Numbered from the stretch's first letter, positions 53,402 to 61,628 are shown. The stretch is 64,000 nt of DNA from Labrenzia sp. VG12 (GCF_002237595.1 NZ_CP022529.1:3906001-3970000); one strand, 5' to 3'. Made by a program: numbers and translations. Notes: generated by a model from the sequence alone, not told the origin.

Positions 53402-54754
53402 TCAGAGACGCTGGGAACCGGTTCCGAATTCCGGGTAGGCTTCGACGCCGACCTCGACCTTGTCGAGACCGAGAGCCTCTTCCTCGTCGGAGACCCGGAT
53501 GCCCACGGAAGCTTTCAGGGCGTACCAGACAACTGCGCTGGTGACCGTCGTGAACAGGCCGATGGAGATGATGCCGATCAGCTGCGACACGTAGGAAGCA
53601 TCGGAGTTGGTCAGCGGCACGATCAGCGTGCCCCAGATACCTGCCAGCAGGTGGACCGGGATGGCACCGACAACGTCGTCGATCTTGAACTTGTCGAGCA
53701 TCGGCACGGCGAAGACCACGATGGCGCCACCGACACCGCCGATGAAGACGGAAGCCCAGACGCTCGGCTGCAGCGGCTCGGCCGTGATGGCCACCAGGCC
53801 GGCCAGCGCGCCGTTCAGGGCCATGGTCACGTCGACCTTCTTGTAGAGAACCTGGGTCAGCAGGACGGCAACCACCACACCGGCAGCAGCGGCAAGGTTT
53901 GTGTTGGCAAAGATGCGCGAGATGTCGGAGACGTCACCGATGGAGCCCATGGCAAGCTGGGACGCACCATTGAAGCCGAACCAGCCGAGCCACAGGATGA
54001 AGGTACCCAGCGTTGCCAGCGGCATGGAAGACCCCGGGAACGGATGCACGGAACCGTCTGCACCGTATTTGCCTTTACGCGCACCGAGGATGATCGCACC
54101 GGTCAGGGCTGCCCAGCCGCCGACGGAGTGCACCAGCGTGGAACCCGCGAAGTCGGAGAATTCAGCGCCGCCAATGCCGGTGACGAATTCGCCGTTGAGC
54201 CAGCCGCCGCCCCATTCCCAGGAACCGGTGATCGGATAGAGAATACCCGTGAGAACCACGGTGAAGATCAGGAACGGCCACAGCTTGATACGCTCGGCCA
54301 GGGTACCCGACACGATGGACGCGGTGGTCGCACAGAACACCATCTGGAAGAACCAGTCGGAGGCCGTGGAGTAGCCGGTGTCGAGCGCATCGCCGCCGAC
54401 AGCGTCGAAGGAATAAGGACCAAAGGACCCCATGAAGCCGCCGTCAACGCCGGAATACATCAGGTTGTAACCGGTGATCCAGAACATCAGACCCGCGATC
54501 GAGTAAAGCGAGATGTTCTTCAGGCATTGCATCGACACGTTCTTGGAACGGACAAGTCCGGCTTCCAGCATGGCGAAACCAGCCGCCATCCACATCACCA
54601 GGAACCCGCCGATCAGGAACAGCAGCGTGTTGAAGATGTAAGCAACTTCGGGAGAAACGGCCGGAGCGGCCTCGGCATCCTGCGCCAGCACCGGCAGAGC
54701 CGAAAGGCTCAGCAGGGCAAGCGACGTCGCGCCCATTGCGACAAGTTTTTTCAT
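53402..54754 (-). CDS. amtB: Ammonium transporter AmtB (glnK-linked)
   Basis: The 450-residue ammonium channel has a cleavable signal peptide (about residues 1-25, LSALPVLAQ) and eleven spans. Signature regions are DFAGSTLVHSVGGWAALTGAIILG and VHLLAGIWGT (pore histidines), and FNTLLFLIGGFLVMWMAAGFAMLEAGLVRSKN. It is encoded directly after glnK (20-base gap), so PII gates it in the usual way. The C-terminal tail is conserved, as needed for GlnK binding. Confidence 0.96.
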   Translation of the reverse strand: MKKLVAMGATSLALLSLSALPVLAQDAEAAPAVSPEVAYIFNTLLFLIGGFLVMWMAAGFAMLEAGLVRSKNVSMQCLKNISLYSIAGLMFWITGYNLMYSGVDGGFMGSFGPYSFDAVGGDALDTGYSTASDWFFQMVFCATTASIVSGTLAERIKLWPFLIFTVVLTGILYPITGSWEWGGGWLNGEFVTGIGGAEFSDFAGSTLVHSVGGWAALTGAIILGARKGKYGADGSVHPFPGSSMPLATLGTFILWLGWFGFNGASQLAMGSIGDVSDISRIFANTNLAAAAGVVVAVLLTQVLYKKVDVTMALNGALAGLVAITAEPLQPSVWASVFIGGVGGAIVVFAVPMLDKFKIDDVVGAIPVHLLAGIWGTLIVPLTNSDASYVSQLIGIISIGLFTTVTSAVVWYALKASVGIRVSDEEEALGLDKVEVGVEAYPEFGTGSQRL

Positions 54755-54774
54755 GATACGTTTCCTTACCTAAA

Positions 54775-55113
54775 TCAGAGAGCTTCGGCGTCGGCTTCGC
54801 CGGTGCGAATGCGCACGACCTGGTCGATCGAGTGGACAAAGATCTTGCCGTCTCCGATCTGGCCGGTCTTGGCGGCACCCGAAATCACTTCGACAACCTT
54901 GTCGACGGAGGCAGCGTCCACAGCGACTTCGATCTTCAGCTTCGGCAGGAAGCTGACGGCATATTCGGTGCCGCGGTAGATCTCGGTGTGCCCCTTCTGG
55001 CGCCCATAGCCCTTCACTTCCGTCACCGTCAGACCCTGAATGCCGATGCCGGTCAAAGCATCCCGCACTTCGTCGAGCTTGAACGGCTTGATGATGGCCA
55101 TCACTATTTTCAT
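54775..55113 (-). CDS. glnK: PII nitrogen regulatory protein GlnK
   Basis: The 112-residue PII trimer subunit binds 2-oxoglutarate and ATP/ADP and blocks AmtB when nitrogen is plentiful. It contains the T-loop GYGRQKGHTEIYRGTEYAVSF. With this start the uridylylation tyrosine falls exactly at residue 51, which supports ATG 55113 over one four codons upstream. The B-loop TGQIGDGKIFV is intact. The operon glnK-amtB is preceded by a sigma-54-like promoter, as expected for NtrC control. Confidence 0.97.
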   Translation of the reverse strand: MKIVMAIIKPFKLDEVRDALTGIGIQGLTVTEVKGYGRQKGHTEIYRGTEYAVSFLPKLKIEVAVDAASVDKVVEVISGAAKTGQIGDGKIFVHSIDQVVRIRTGEADAEAL

Positions 55114-55270
55114 TGCTCGTTCCATTCCCCTTGCTTGATGCCCCTTCCCGTCGAAGAAGCTGGCCGACCACCCCGGAGTGCGCGCCTGCTTGTGTCCCCC
55201 TCTGGAAGGAGCGTCTCAGGTCTTTGGCTTGCCCACGCTTGTGGGTCCGGGCCGGTGTCGGCCTCTACTA

Positions 55271-55287
55271 ATCAAAGACCGTGCCAA
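55271..55287 (-). promoter_or_regulatory. Sigma-54-like promoter of glnK
   Basis: On the minus strand TTGGCACGGTCTTTGAT matches the -24/-12 consensus (TGGCAC-N5-TTGC) with the -24 part perfect and the -12 GC read as GA. It lies about 158 bases before the glnK start. Confidence 0.6.
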
Positions 55288-55324
55288 CTTGGATTTTCGG
55301 GAGAATGGATGGCGGAAACCCGCG

Positions 55325-55344
55325 GTTTTGCACCGCAACAAAAC
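55325..55344. promoter_or_regulatory. Possible NtrC-type enhancer site upstream of glnK
   Basis: The 20 bases GTTTTGCACCGCAACAAAAC have GTTTTG/CAAAAC inverted ends and contain the TGCACC half of the NtrC consensus. It is upstream of the sigma-54-like promoter, where an enhancer would sit. The second half-site is poor, so this is tentative. Confidence 0.35.
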
Positions 55345-55397
55345 AAAAAAGCAAAGAAATGATGAACCAGCCCTGACCGGATTTCAGGCAGGTTTTC

Positions 55398-55444
55398 TGC
55401 CTATTTTTTGACCTCTCAATATGTCTCTGGTCAAAAAATAGGCA
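55398..55444. repeat. Perfect 16-bp inverted repeat with 15-base spacer
   Basis: The arms GCCTATTTTTTGACC (55399-55413) and GGTCAAAAAATAGGC (55429-55443) are exact inverted copies, with one more T-A pair outside. The spacer is TCTCAATATGTCTCT. Stems are AT-rich, so it is unlike a usual terminator. It lies between the DUF924 stop and the glnK upstream region. Confidence 0.8.
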
Positions 55445-55537
55445 AAATAGAGTCTCTGAACTTGTACGCACAAAAACGAGGCAGCGAGCCTTTGGACAGG
55501 CGCATCGCGCCCTCAGGTGGGACCGGGAAACCGCGCG

Positions 55538-56137
55538 TCAGGCCGAAAAGCCGCCGCTTTCCATATAGGCTTCTTCCTCCGGCGTGGACTGCCTGCCGAG
55601 GAAACTGTTGCGATGCGGAAAGCGGCCGAAGCGGCGGATCACATCCATGTGGATCAGCGCATAGTGATAAAGCTCCCTGTCGCCAAGCTGGCGGCACAGA
55701 TCCACACTCCGCTCCTGATGCGCCATGTTTTCCGAATGTTCGAATGGCAGGTAGAAAAAGCCCCTGACGTCTTTCGGATAGGCCTTGTCGAAGCCTTTCT
55801 CGAGCGCCTTTTCAGCAACCTCGACAGCCTTGCCATCCGCCATGAACGCATTCGGCGTCCCTCTATAGACATTGCGCGGCATCTGATCGAGCAGCAGAAG
55901 CAGCGCCAACGCCCCGTCAGCGGTGCCAAGCCAGTGGTCAAGCGCGCCGGAGGCGGCAGCCTCTATGGCCTCCAGAAACGTCTTCTTGCAGCGTGCATCA
56001 AACTTGTCGTCCTTGGCGAACCATTTCGAAGCGCCTGCCTGCCACCAGAAATCGAGGACATCCAGGGGAGTGATTGCCGTGCCGTTCATGCGAGCTGATC
56101 CAATTTCATTGCCAGGAGCTTTGACGTCGTGTGTCAT
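55538..56137 (-). CDS. DUF924 family protein
   Basis: The 199-residue protein belongs to the DUF924 family, with a helical TPR-like fold. It contains VLDFWWQAGASKWFAKDDKFDARCKKTFLEAIEAAASG, LLLLDQMPRNVYRGTPNAFMADGKA, and RFGRFPHRNSFLGRQSTPEEEAYM. The start ATG at 56137 forms an ATGA with the stop of the solute-binding protein gene upstream, which supports coupling; an internal ATG at 56089 is closer to the family's usual start. The function is unknown. Confidence 0.88.
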   Translation of the reverse strand: MTHDVKAPGNEIGSARMNGTAITPLDVLDFWWQAGASKWFAKDDKFDARCKKTFLEAIEAAASGALDHWLGTADGALALLLLLDQMPRNVYRGTPNAFMADGKAVEVAEKALEKGFDKAYPKDVRGFFYLPFEHSENMAHQERSVDLCRQLGDRELYHYALIHMDVIRRFGRFPHRNSFLGRQSTPEEEAYMESGGFSA

Positions 56138-56958
56138 TTGCCCGCTGTCAAGGCGCCGCAGGCAAGTGTCTGCCAATTGGCCTGATGTTCCTGGATCTGG
56201 GCGTCCAGGAAACCTTCAGCCCTCAAGTCTTCCATGGCACCCTGAAACGCCGCGACCAGCTCTTGATCCGTGCCCTTGCTGAACACTGCCCAAAGCGGCT
56301 TGGCCAGAGCCTCGACAAAAACCACCTGTTTCAGCTGCCTGCCGTCATATCCCTGTTTGCAAGCACTCGCCTCGGCCAGGAACCCGGTCAAGGGCAACAG
56401 GTCGATGCGGCCGAGAAAAAGCATCTCGATACCTTGGTGGTAATCCGTTATCGGAACGACATTCGAAGAACCCTCAAATCCGATCTTGTTGAGATAGGCA
56501 TGCAGATTGCTGCCATCCTGCACCCCGATCTTTATGTCCAGATCGCGCAGCTCCTCAATGCTGTCGACGGCGATCTCCGGCTCGGAAGACAATTGATAGA
56601 AGTATTGACCGTAAGGAGAGACTTCGCCGAGCCAGTAAAACTTGTCTTCCCGCTCGGGCGTGCGCGACAGGGAAAAAAACATAACGTTCGGGACCGTTTC
56701 AGCGGTCAGCATCGCCCGTTTCCAGGGCAGAAACTCGTAGCCTGAAATCGTGACCGGAACGGTTTGATTGACCCGTTCTGCCGCAGCAAGGAGAAAGGCG
56801 GTCACGTAGCCGTCGGGCGCGCCCTCATTGTCCCACTGCAACGGCGCAAAACTCTGGGTGACCAGAGTGATTTCCTCTGGTTCGGCATTCGCCGACGGGT
56901 TCAAAAGGCAAAGAACGATGAACGCAGTGCTCACGACGTTCCAAAATCCTGCTCTCAT
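56134..56958 (-). CDS. Extracellular solute-binding protein, family 3 type
   Basis: The 274-residue periplasmic protein has a signal peptide (cut after SANA near residue 24) and the two-lobed bacterial solute-binding fold. Landmarks are ITLVTQSFAPLQWDNEGAPDGYVTAFLLAAAERV, FFSLSRTPEREDKFYWLGEV, and the DGSNLHAYLNKIGF hinge area. It resembles polar amino acid-binding or related PAS-like sensing proteins, but no permease or ATPase is adjacent. GGGG precedes the ATG at 56958. It is coupled to DUF924. Confidence 0.85.
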   Translation of the reverse strand: MRAGFWNVVSTAFIVLCLLNPSANAEPEEITLVTQSFAPLQWDNEGAPDGYVTAFLLAAAERVNQTVPVTISGYEFLPWKRAMLTAETVPNVMFFSLSRTPEREDKFYWLGEVSPYGQYFYQLSSEPEIAVDSIEELRDLDIKIGVQDGSNLHAYLNKIGFEGSSNVVPITDYHQGIEMLFLGRIDLLPLTGFLAEASACKQGYDGRQLKQVVFVEALAKPLWAVFSKGTDQELVAAFQGAMEDLRAEGFLDAQIQEHQANWQTLACGALTAGK

Positions 56959-57177
56959 ATTTGCCCCTGTTTGCACCGTGCCTCGCGTTGACGCCTTCAA
57001 GTCGGGGTCTTTCCAGACCGGCAATGCGTCTGCGAGAAGTCACATGATCGGCCCAGCTGCGCTGACTTGACAACACAACCTAGATTTCAACTCCTAAACT
57101 TGTATGAACCACTGTCCATCGGGCTCAATTTGACTATGTTGCGGATAATACGCCCAAATATCAATGGAGACTGATTG

Positions 57178-57408
57178 GTGTCATCGGCAACGCAGCTTGA
57201 TCTGAAAGGCCTGAAATGCCCCTTGCCGGTCCTGAAAACCCGCAAGGCACTGACCCGCCTGAACGCGGGTGACAGGCTGACGGTGCTGACCACGGACCCG
57301 ATGGCAGAAATCGATATTCCGCATTTCTGCAGTGAAAACGGCCACGAACTTCTGGAGGCCGAACGCCTGGACGGCGGCCATCGGTTCGTACTTGCCAAAG
57401 GCGCGTAG
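57178..57408 (+). CDS. TusA/SirA-like sulfurtransferase domain protein
   Basis: The 76-residue single-domain protein has the TusA active-site motif CPLP in LKGLKCPLPVLKTRKAL, followed by VLTTDPMAEIDIPHFC and HELLEAERLDGGHRFVLAK. TusA-family proteins relay sulfur as a persulfide on this Cys for tRNA thiolation and other needs. The start chosen is GTG 57178, 7 bases after GGAGA; TTG 57175 is also in frame. It is divergent from the solute-binding protein gene. Confidence 0.88.
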   Translation: MSSATQLDLKGLKCPLPVLKTRKALTRLNAGDRLTVLTTDPMAEIDIPHFCSENGHELLEAERLDGGHRFVLAKGA

Positions 57409-57436
57409 TCAACGCTGCTGATGACCGGTCAGAAAA

Positions 57437-57736
57437 TCAGGCGTAGGCGCCCGCAATCCGGTCAATTTCCGCCGCCAGATCCAGGTCCAGCCGGCTCAGT
57501 CCGCCGACATCATGGGTCGCGAGCGTGATATCCACGGAGCGATAGACATTGAACCATTCCGGATGATGGTTCATTTTTTCCGCGACCAGTGCGACCTGCG
57601 TCATGAAGGCAAACGCCTCTTGGAAATTGCGCAGCTTGAAGGACTTCGAGATGGCCTCTCGCCCATCACACAGATGCCAGGTGGGCAGCGCCGCCAATCC
57701 CGCCGCCCGGTCTTCCGGTTTCAGTCGCTCTGCCAT
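57437..57736 (-). CDS. phhB: Pterin-4a-carbinolamine dehydratase
   Basis: Dehydrates 4a-hydroxytetrahydrobiopterin during tetrahydropterin recycling and can act as a coactivator. The 99-residue protein has the family's central VALVAEKMNHHPEWFNVYRSVDITLATHDVGGLSRLDLDLA, with the HH and later H residues that form the active site. ATG 57736 is chosen because AGGAGGATCAG lies directly upstream. No phenylalanine hydroxylase gene is nearby in the window. Confidence 0.93.
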   Translation of the reverse strand: MAERLKPEDRAAGLAALPTWHLCDGREAISKSFKLRNFQEAFAFMTQVALVAEKMNHHPEWFNVYRSVDITLATHDVGGLSRLDLDLAAEIDRIAGAYA

Positions 57737-57858
57737 CTGATCCTCCTGCCAGTCCTCCCTCTTCATCTAGCGCAAGCTCTTGCCAGTTCAAAGGCGATGA
57801 TTGCATCTGTCGCCCGAACGCGCCACGGTGCAACCTGGTTCTCGTTCAGGAAATAAAA

Positions 57859-58317
57859 TTGCCCCACGCCGTTCTGTTTGTCTGCCTTGGCAATATCTGC
57901 CGCTCGCCCCTTGCCGAAGGCATCTTTCGCTCACTGGTCGACGAGGCCGGGGCATCGGATCGTTACCTGATCGATTCCGCCGGGACCGGTGCCTGGCATA
58001 GCGGCAATCCGCCGGACCCGCGCTCCATCGAGGTCGCCGCGCGCCACGGAATCGACCTGAGCACCCAACGCGCCCGGCAAGTTTACCCGGACGACTTTCA
58101 GGCCTTTGACACCATCATTGCCATGGATCGCGACAATCTGACGACCCTGAAAGCCCGAGACACCGGTGCAAAGGCGCAATTGAGGCTTCTGCTGGCCGAT
58201 CCGGCTGCGGACGTACCGGACCCCTATTACGGCGGCCCCGAGGGCTTCGATCACGTGTTCGGCCTGGTCCGGAAAGGCTGTCAGGACTTGCTGACCGATC
58301 TGGAAAGAAGCGGTTAA
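57859..58317 (+). CDS. Low-molecular-weight protein-tyrosine phosphatase
   Basis: The 152-residue phosphatase has the P-loop CLGNICRSPLAEGIF (catalytic Cys9, Arg15) and the catalytic Asp in VPDPYYGGPEGFDHV. DSAGTGAWHSGNPPDPRS is typical of the LMW-PTP/Wzb family. The start is TTG 57859 with AGGAAA upstream. No kinase or polysaccharide gene is adjacent, so the substrate is unknown. Confidence 0.93.
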   Translation: MPHAVLFVCLGNICRSPLAEGIFRSLVDEAGASDRYLIDSAGTGAWHSGNPPDPRSIEVAARHGIDLSTQRARQVYPDDFQAFDTIIAMDRDNLTTLKARDTGAKAQLRLLLADPAADVPDPYYGGPEGFDHVFGLVRKGCQDLLTDLERSG

Positions 58318-58409
58318 CCCAGGCTTGTGATTGCCTGTCAGCAGTCATAATTCCGTATCACTGACTGCTGTATTGGTGGTCGTCCCGACCTTATCCCTTG
58401 GCGTGAACC

Positions 58410-58670
58410 ATGAAACTTCTGTGGTGGTCCCTTGCGGCAGTCCTGATCCTTGCCGGGCTGGCAACAGTCTGGCTGCCCATTCCGACCGGCGTGCCGTTGC
58501 TGGCGCTCGGCATGATCGTCATCATCGGGACCAGCCGCAGCGCCGCGCGCATGCTGCGCAGCCGCCGCCGCAAGACAGAACATCTCAACTCGGCCATCAC
58601 CTGGGTCGAGGACAGGTCGCCCCTTCGCTTCGCCCGGATCTTGAAACGAACACGGCCGCGAAAGAAATAG
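58410..58670 (+). CDS. Small two-span membrane protein
   Basis: The 86-residue protein has two spans (about residues 4-21 and 26-43) joined by PIPTGVPLLALG, and a strongly basic C-terminal tail (MLRSRRRKTEH, ending RTRPRKK). The P-x-P-T-G loop is reminiscent of PGPGW-type small membrane proteins. The function is unknown. The ATG lies about 90 bases after the LMW-PTP stop. Confidence 0.72.
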   Translation: MKLLWWSLAAVLILAGLATVWLPIPTGVPLLALGMIVIIGTSRSAARMLRSRRRKTEHLNSAITWVEDRSPLRFARILKRTRPRKK

Positions 58671-58680
58671 CTGTCGTTGC

Positions 58681-59538
58681 TCAGCTTTCCGAGAATGTCT
58701 TCAAGGCACCCCGCATCCAGCGCCGACCGCGAACGAGAAAGCGCTGGACAAACCGTTGCACCGCCCGCCCGCGCTTGGTGAACCACTCATCCAGCTGCCG
58801 GTCGCTCACAAGGGGCGGGGTGTTCACATAGAGAAGACGATAAGCGACAAGAATGACAAGAAGGGTCAGCCCCCAGGACAGCAGCGTGTCTGACAGGAAG
58901 TGCCCGCCAAACGCCACCCTGTTGACCGACAGGATCAGACCCAGCGGCAGGACGAAGGCCAGCGCCGCCTTGCGCCAGGTTGCCGGCACCAGGAAGACAA
59001 GGGCAACCAGCCACATGGCGGCAGACGCTTCGCCTGAGGTGAAGGAACAGTTCTTGTCGCAGTAATCCGTGATTTTCCAGACCGGCTGGAACGGCAGATC
59101 ACCGTTGAATTCCTCCACCGAACGCGGACGCGGCCGGCCCCAATTGTCTTTCAGGACCAGATTGACGAGAACGCCCGGCCCCAGAATGAGCGTTGAGAGC
59201 AGAAAGAGCGGCATGCGGAGCGGAAGCAGGGGTGACCGGCCTGGCACCAGAAATTTCAGCAACAGGATCGCCACGCAGCTGATGGCCGTGACCCGGACCA
59301 GGAATGGGCCCAGATGCCGGACCTCCCGCAGGAAATCGACATTCTCCGCGGCAAATCCGGCCTCGCCGTAATAGAAGAACGCACTCGCCCAGAGATCCAC
59401 TCGGGGAAAGGCCAGGAAGAACAGCGAGACGATGATGACGGCCACACTGACCGCGACCAACGGATGCTGCCGGCACCAGTCGACTGTTTTACGACGCAGG
59501 GACTTCGGATTATGGTCGGCGGAACGGTTCGGATTCAT
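58681..59538 (-). CDS. PAP2-superfamily phosphatase
   Basis: The 285-residue membrane phosphatase of the PAP2 type has six spans. Motif 1 is KDNWGRPRPRS; motif 2, normally PSGH, reads TSGEAS here; motif 3 is NRVAFGGHFLSDTL with catalytic His and Asp. The Glu in motif 2 in place of His is unusual among PAP2 enzymes but seen in a group from alphaproteobacteria (from memory). Substrates may be undecaprenyl, lipid A or phosphatidate phosphates. It stands alone, convergent with the small membrane protein gene. Confidence 0.88.
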   Translation of the reverse strand: MNPNRSADHNPKSLRRKTVDWCRQHPLVAVSVAVIIVSLFFLAFPRVDLWASAFFYYGEAGFAAENVDFLREVRHLGPFLVRVTAISCVAILLLKFLVPGRSPLLPLRMPLFLLSTLILGPGVLVNLVLKDNWGRPRPRSVEEFNGDLPFQPVWKITDYCDKNCSFTSGEASAAMWLVALVFLVPATWRKAALAFVLPLGLILSVNRVAFGGHFLSDTLLSWGLTLLVILVAYRLLYVNTPPLVSDRQLDEWFTKRGRAVQRFVQRFLVRGRRWMRGALKTFSES

Positions 59539-59615
59539 GGCAGCTCTTTAGCGCATCCGGATAACCGATCCAATCCCCTCCTGCCGACCTGACGGCACGG
59601 ATCTCGGAGTTACAG

Positions 59616-60293
59616 ATGGCGCCAAAACAGTTGCGGCCCGCAAATCCCTCCGGCACGAACGTTGTTTCATTGCCGAAGCAGGACCGACCGACGCTTGAAT
59701 TCTGGTACGAATTTGCATCCACCTACAGCTATCTCTCGGCGATGCGCATCCAGACCCTTGCCGCCGACCATGATGTCACGATCCTCTGGCGCCCGTTCCT
59801 GCTCGGTCCGATTTTCAAGAAGAGTGGATGGTCGACTTCCCCCTTCAATCTTTATCCCGCAAAGGGCATCTACATGCAGCGCGACATGGAGCGCATGTGC
59901 GAAGCCTACGGCCTCCCCTATACGCTGCCTTCCCCGTTCCCGCAGCAGAGCCTCCTGGCCGCCCGCATTGCGCATTGCGGCCGGGATCAACCCTGGATCG
60001 GGCCGTTCACGCGTGCCGTTTATGCCGCCGAATTTGCACAGGGACTGGATATTTCCGACGAGGCCCTGATGGCGGAGCTGCTGCTGGAGGCTGGCGCACC
60101 CGCCAAAGCCGTTCTGGAAGCTGCACACACCACGGAAACCAAGATCGGTTTGCGGGCCACGGTCGCCGATGCGGAAGACCGCGGCATTTTCGGCGCTCCA
60201 AGCTTCGTTCTGGAAAACGGTGAGCTCTTTTGGGGAGACGATCGGCTGGAGCAGGCCCTGGAAACGGCCGCCAAACAGCTGACCAGAGGCTGA
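59616..60293 (+). CDS. DsbA-family / 2-hydroxychromene-2-carboxylate isomerase-like protein
   Basis: The 225-residue cytoplasmic thioredoxin-fold protein is of the kappa-GST/HCCA isomerase type. It contains LEFWYEFASTYSYLSAMRI, TILWRPFLLGPIF, a helical insert, and GIFGAPSFVLENGELFWGDDRLEQAL. The CxxC of DsbA is replaced by SxxY, as in isomerases. HCCA isomerases act in naphthalene degradation, but this family is broad and no degradation genes are nearby, so the real activity is open. GGAG precedes the ATG. Confidence 0.88.
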   Translation: MAPKQLRPANPSGTNVVSLPKQDRPTLEFWYEFASTYSYLSAMRIQTLAADHDVTILWRPFLLGPIFKKSGWSTSPFNLYPAKGIYMQRDMERMCEAYGLPYTLPSPFPQQSLLAARIAHCGRDQPWIGPFTRAVYAAEFAQGLDISDEALMAELLLEAGAPAKAVLEAAHTTETKIGLRATVADAEDRGIFGAPSFVLENGELFWGDDRLEQALETAAKQLTRG

Positions 60294-60299
60294 TTGCGT

Positions 60300-61439
60300 T
60301 CAGTCACGCACCTTCGACAGGGCATCGTAAAGCGCGGTGGGAGACAGCGGCTTTGTCAGCGTCTCCTGAAAACCGGCTGCGCGCAGGCTGGCGTCTCCGG
60401 CTGATTCCAGAGCGGCTGTCACGGCGATCAGCGGCAGGGCCTTGCCCTTTGGCAGCGCTCCAAGTCGCTCCGCAGTGTCAACGCCGCTCATGTCCGGCAT
60501 ATGCAGGTCCAGAAGAACGGCGTCGTAGTCAGCCTTTTCCACCAGGGCGATGGCCTGGGAGCCGGATCCGGCAACATCGGCGGTTACACCGAAAGATTCC
60601 AGCAGTGCGGCGAGAAGCCTGCAGTTGGTTTCATTGTCGTCGACCACAAGCACGTGCAGCCCCTGAAGCGCGGATTGCCCCAGACCGCCACCGGTCCCCG
60701 GAGCAGTCTTGTCTGTGACCGCGCCAGTGTCGGCATTCGCGGGCAGTTCCACAACAAAACGGCTGCCGCCTTCGTCGGCGCGATCCAGTGTGATCCGCCC
60801 CTGCAACTGGCGAACGAGCAGCTCCGTTCCCCAGAGCCCGAGGCCGCTGCCCTCTCCTGTTGCACGGCCCTGCCGGCCGCGCACAAACGGTCTGAAGAGA
60901 CGGGCCGCTTCTTCCGGGTCGATACCCGGACCACTGTCGGTCACGATCACCTTGACCCGATCCAACTCTGCTGGTGCGCCGTCAACCGCCTCGCACCCGC
61001 AAGGTTCCAGCCGCACCGAAACGCCGCCGGCGGACGTGTATTTGATGGCATTGTCCAGAAGCGTTGTGACGACCCGCCTGAAACTGGCCGCATTGTGTAT
61101 CTGAAAGGCAAGCGCTCCATCATCGACAGAGGTTTCAAGAAAGAGCCCCTTGGCTTCCGCCGCAAGCTGGAACAGACCGGTCACCTCGATCAGGATGTCC
61201 GCCGCCGAGCCTCCAGCTGAGGGCTCTTCGCTGCCCGACCTTGCTTCCTTCACAAGCTCGCCGGTCATGTCGGTCAAGGCGTCAATGGACCGGGTCAGAA
61301 TGGCCAGTTGTTGCGATTGTGCTTCGTTCAGCGGGCCATTGCCGATCAGGTCCGCCGTCAACCGCATGGCCGCAAGCGGCGTTCTCAGGTCATGGGCCAA
61401 CAATGCAAGCTTGATGGCCTCCTCGTCGTGATCCGCCAT
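60300..61439 (-). CDS. Cytosolic hybrid histidine kinase (HisKA-HATPase-receiver)
   Basis: The 379-residue protein has, in order, a HisKA phosphorylation helix (LLAHDLRTPLAAM, about residues 12-24), an HATPase domain (VVTTLLDNAIKYTSA, TDSGPGIDPEEAARLF, GSGLGLWGTELLVRQL) and a C-terminal receiver (about residues 258-375) with VLVVDDNETNC and the phospho-acceptor Asp in DAVLLDLHMPDMSG. No sensor, PAS or membrane segment precedes the kinase, so it must receive signals from another protein. The start at 61439 follows AAGGGA; GTG 61457 is an alternative. Confidence 0.93.
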   Translation of the reverse strand: MADHDEEAIKLALLAHDLRTPLAAMRLTADLIGNGPLNEAQSQQLAILTRSIDALTDMTGELVKEARSGSEEPSAGGSAADILIEVTGLFQLAAEAKGLFLETSVDDGALAFQIHNAASFRRVVTTLLDNAIKYTSAGGVSVRLEPCGCEAVDGAPAELDRVKVIVTDSGPGIDPEEAARLFRPFVRGRQGRATGEGSGLGLWGTELLVRQLQGRITLDRADEGGSRFVVELPANADTGAVTDKTAPGTGGGLGQSALQGLHVLVVDDNETNCRLLAALLESFGVTADVAGSGSQAIALVEKADYDAVLLDLHMPDMSGVDTAERLGALPKGKALPLIAVTAALESAGDASLRAAGFQETLTKPLSPTALYDALSKVRD

Positions 61440-61628
61440 GCGGCCGGGTCCCTTCACATGCGATTGCCGTCAACAGGGCTTGCCAGGCGGGTTTGAAAAA
61501 GCCAAGTTGATCAACACCGTGCTTACCCTGACAATGGGCCGCTGTCCATGTGGCCTGACCGGCATCGCGGCGCCTCCCGGACTGGCTTCTCGCCGCGACC
61601 ATCACAAACCTTCGAAACCGACACTTTC

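Larger units (their letters stand above)
55114..55537. other. Regulatory gap upstream of glnK, downstream of DUF924
   Basis: Contents are the sigma-54-like promoter, an NtrC-like half-site, and a perfect inverted repeat (55398-55444). The remainder is unexplained and no gene is visible. Confidence 0.6.

Noticed and set aside
53252..54979. Plus-strand 575-codon frame opposite amtB-1 and glnK
   Set aside because: Shadow of two certain genes; rich in Asp, Gly, His and Gln with no domain.
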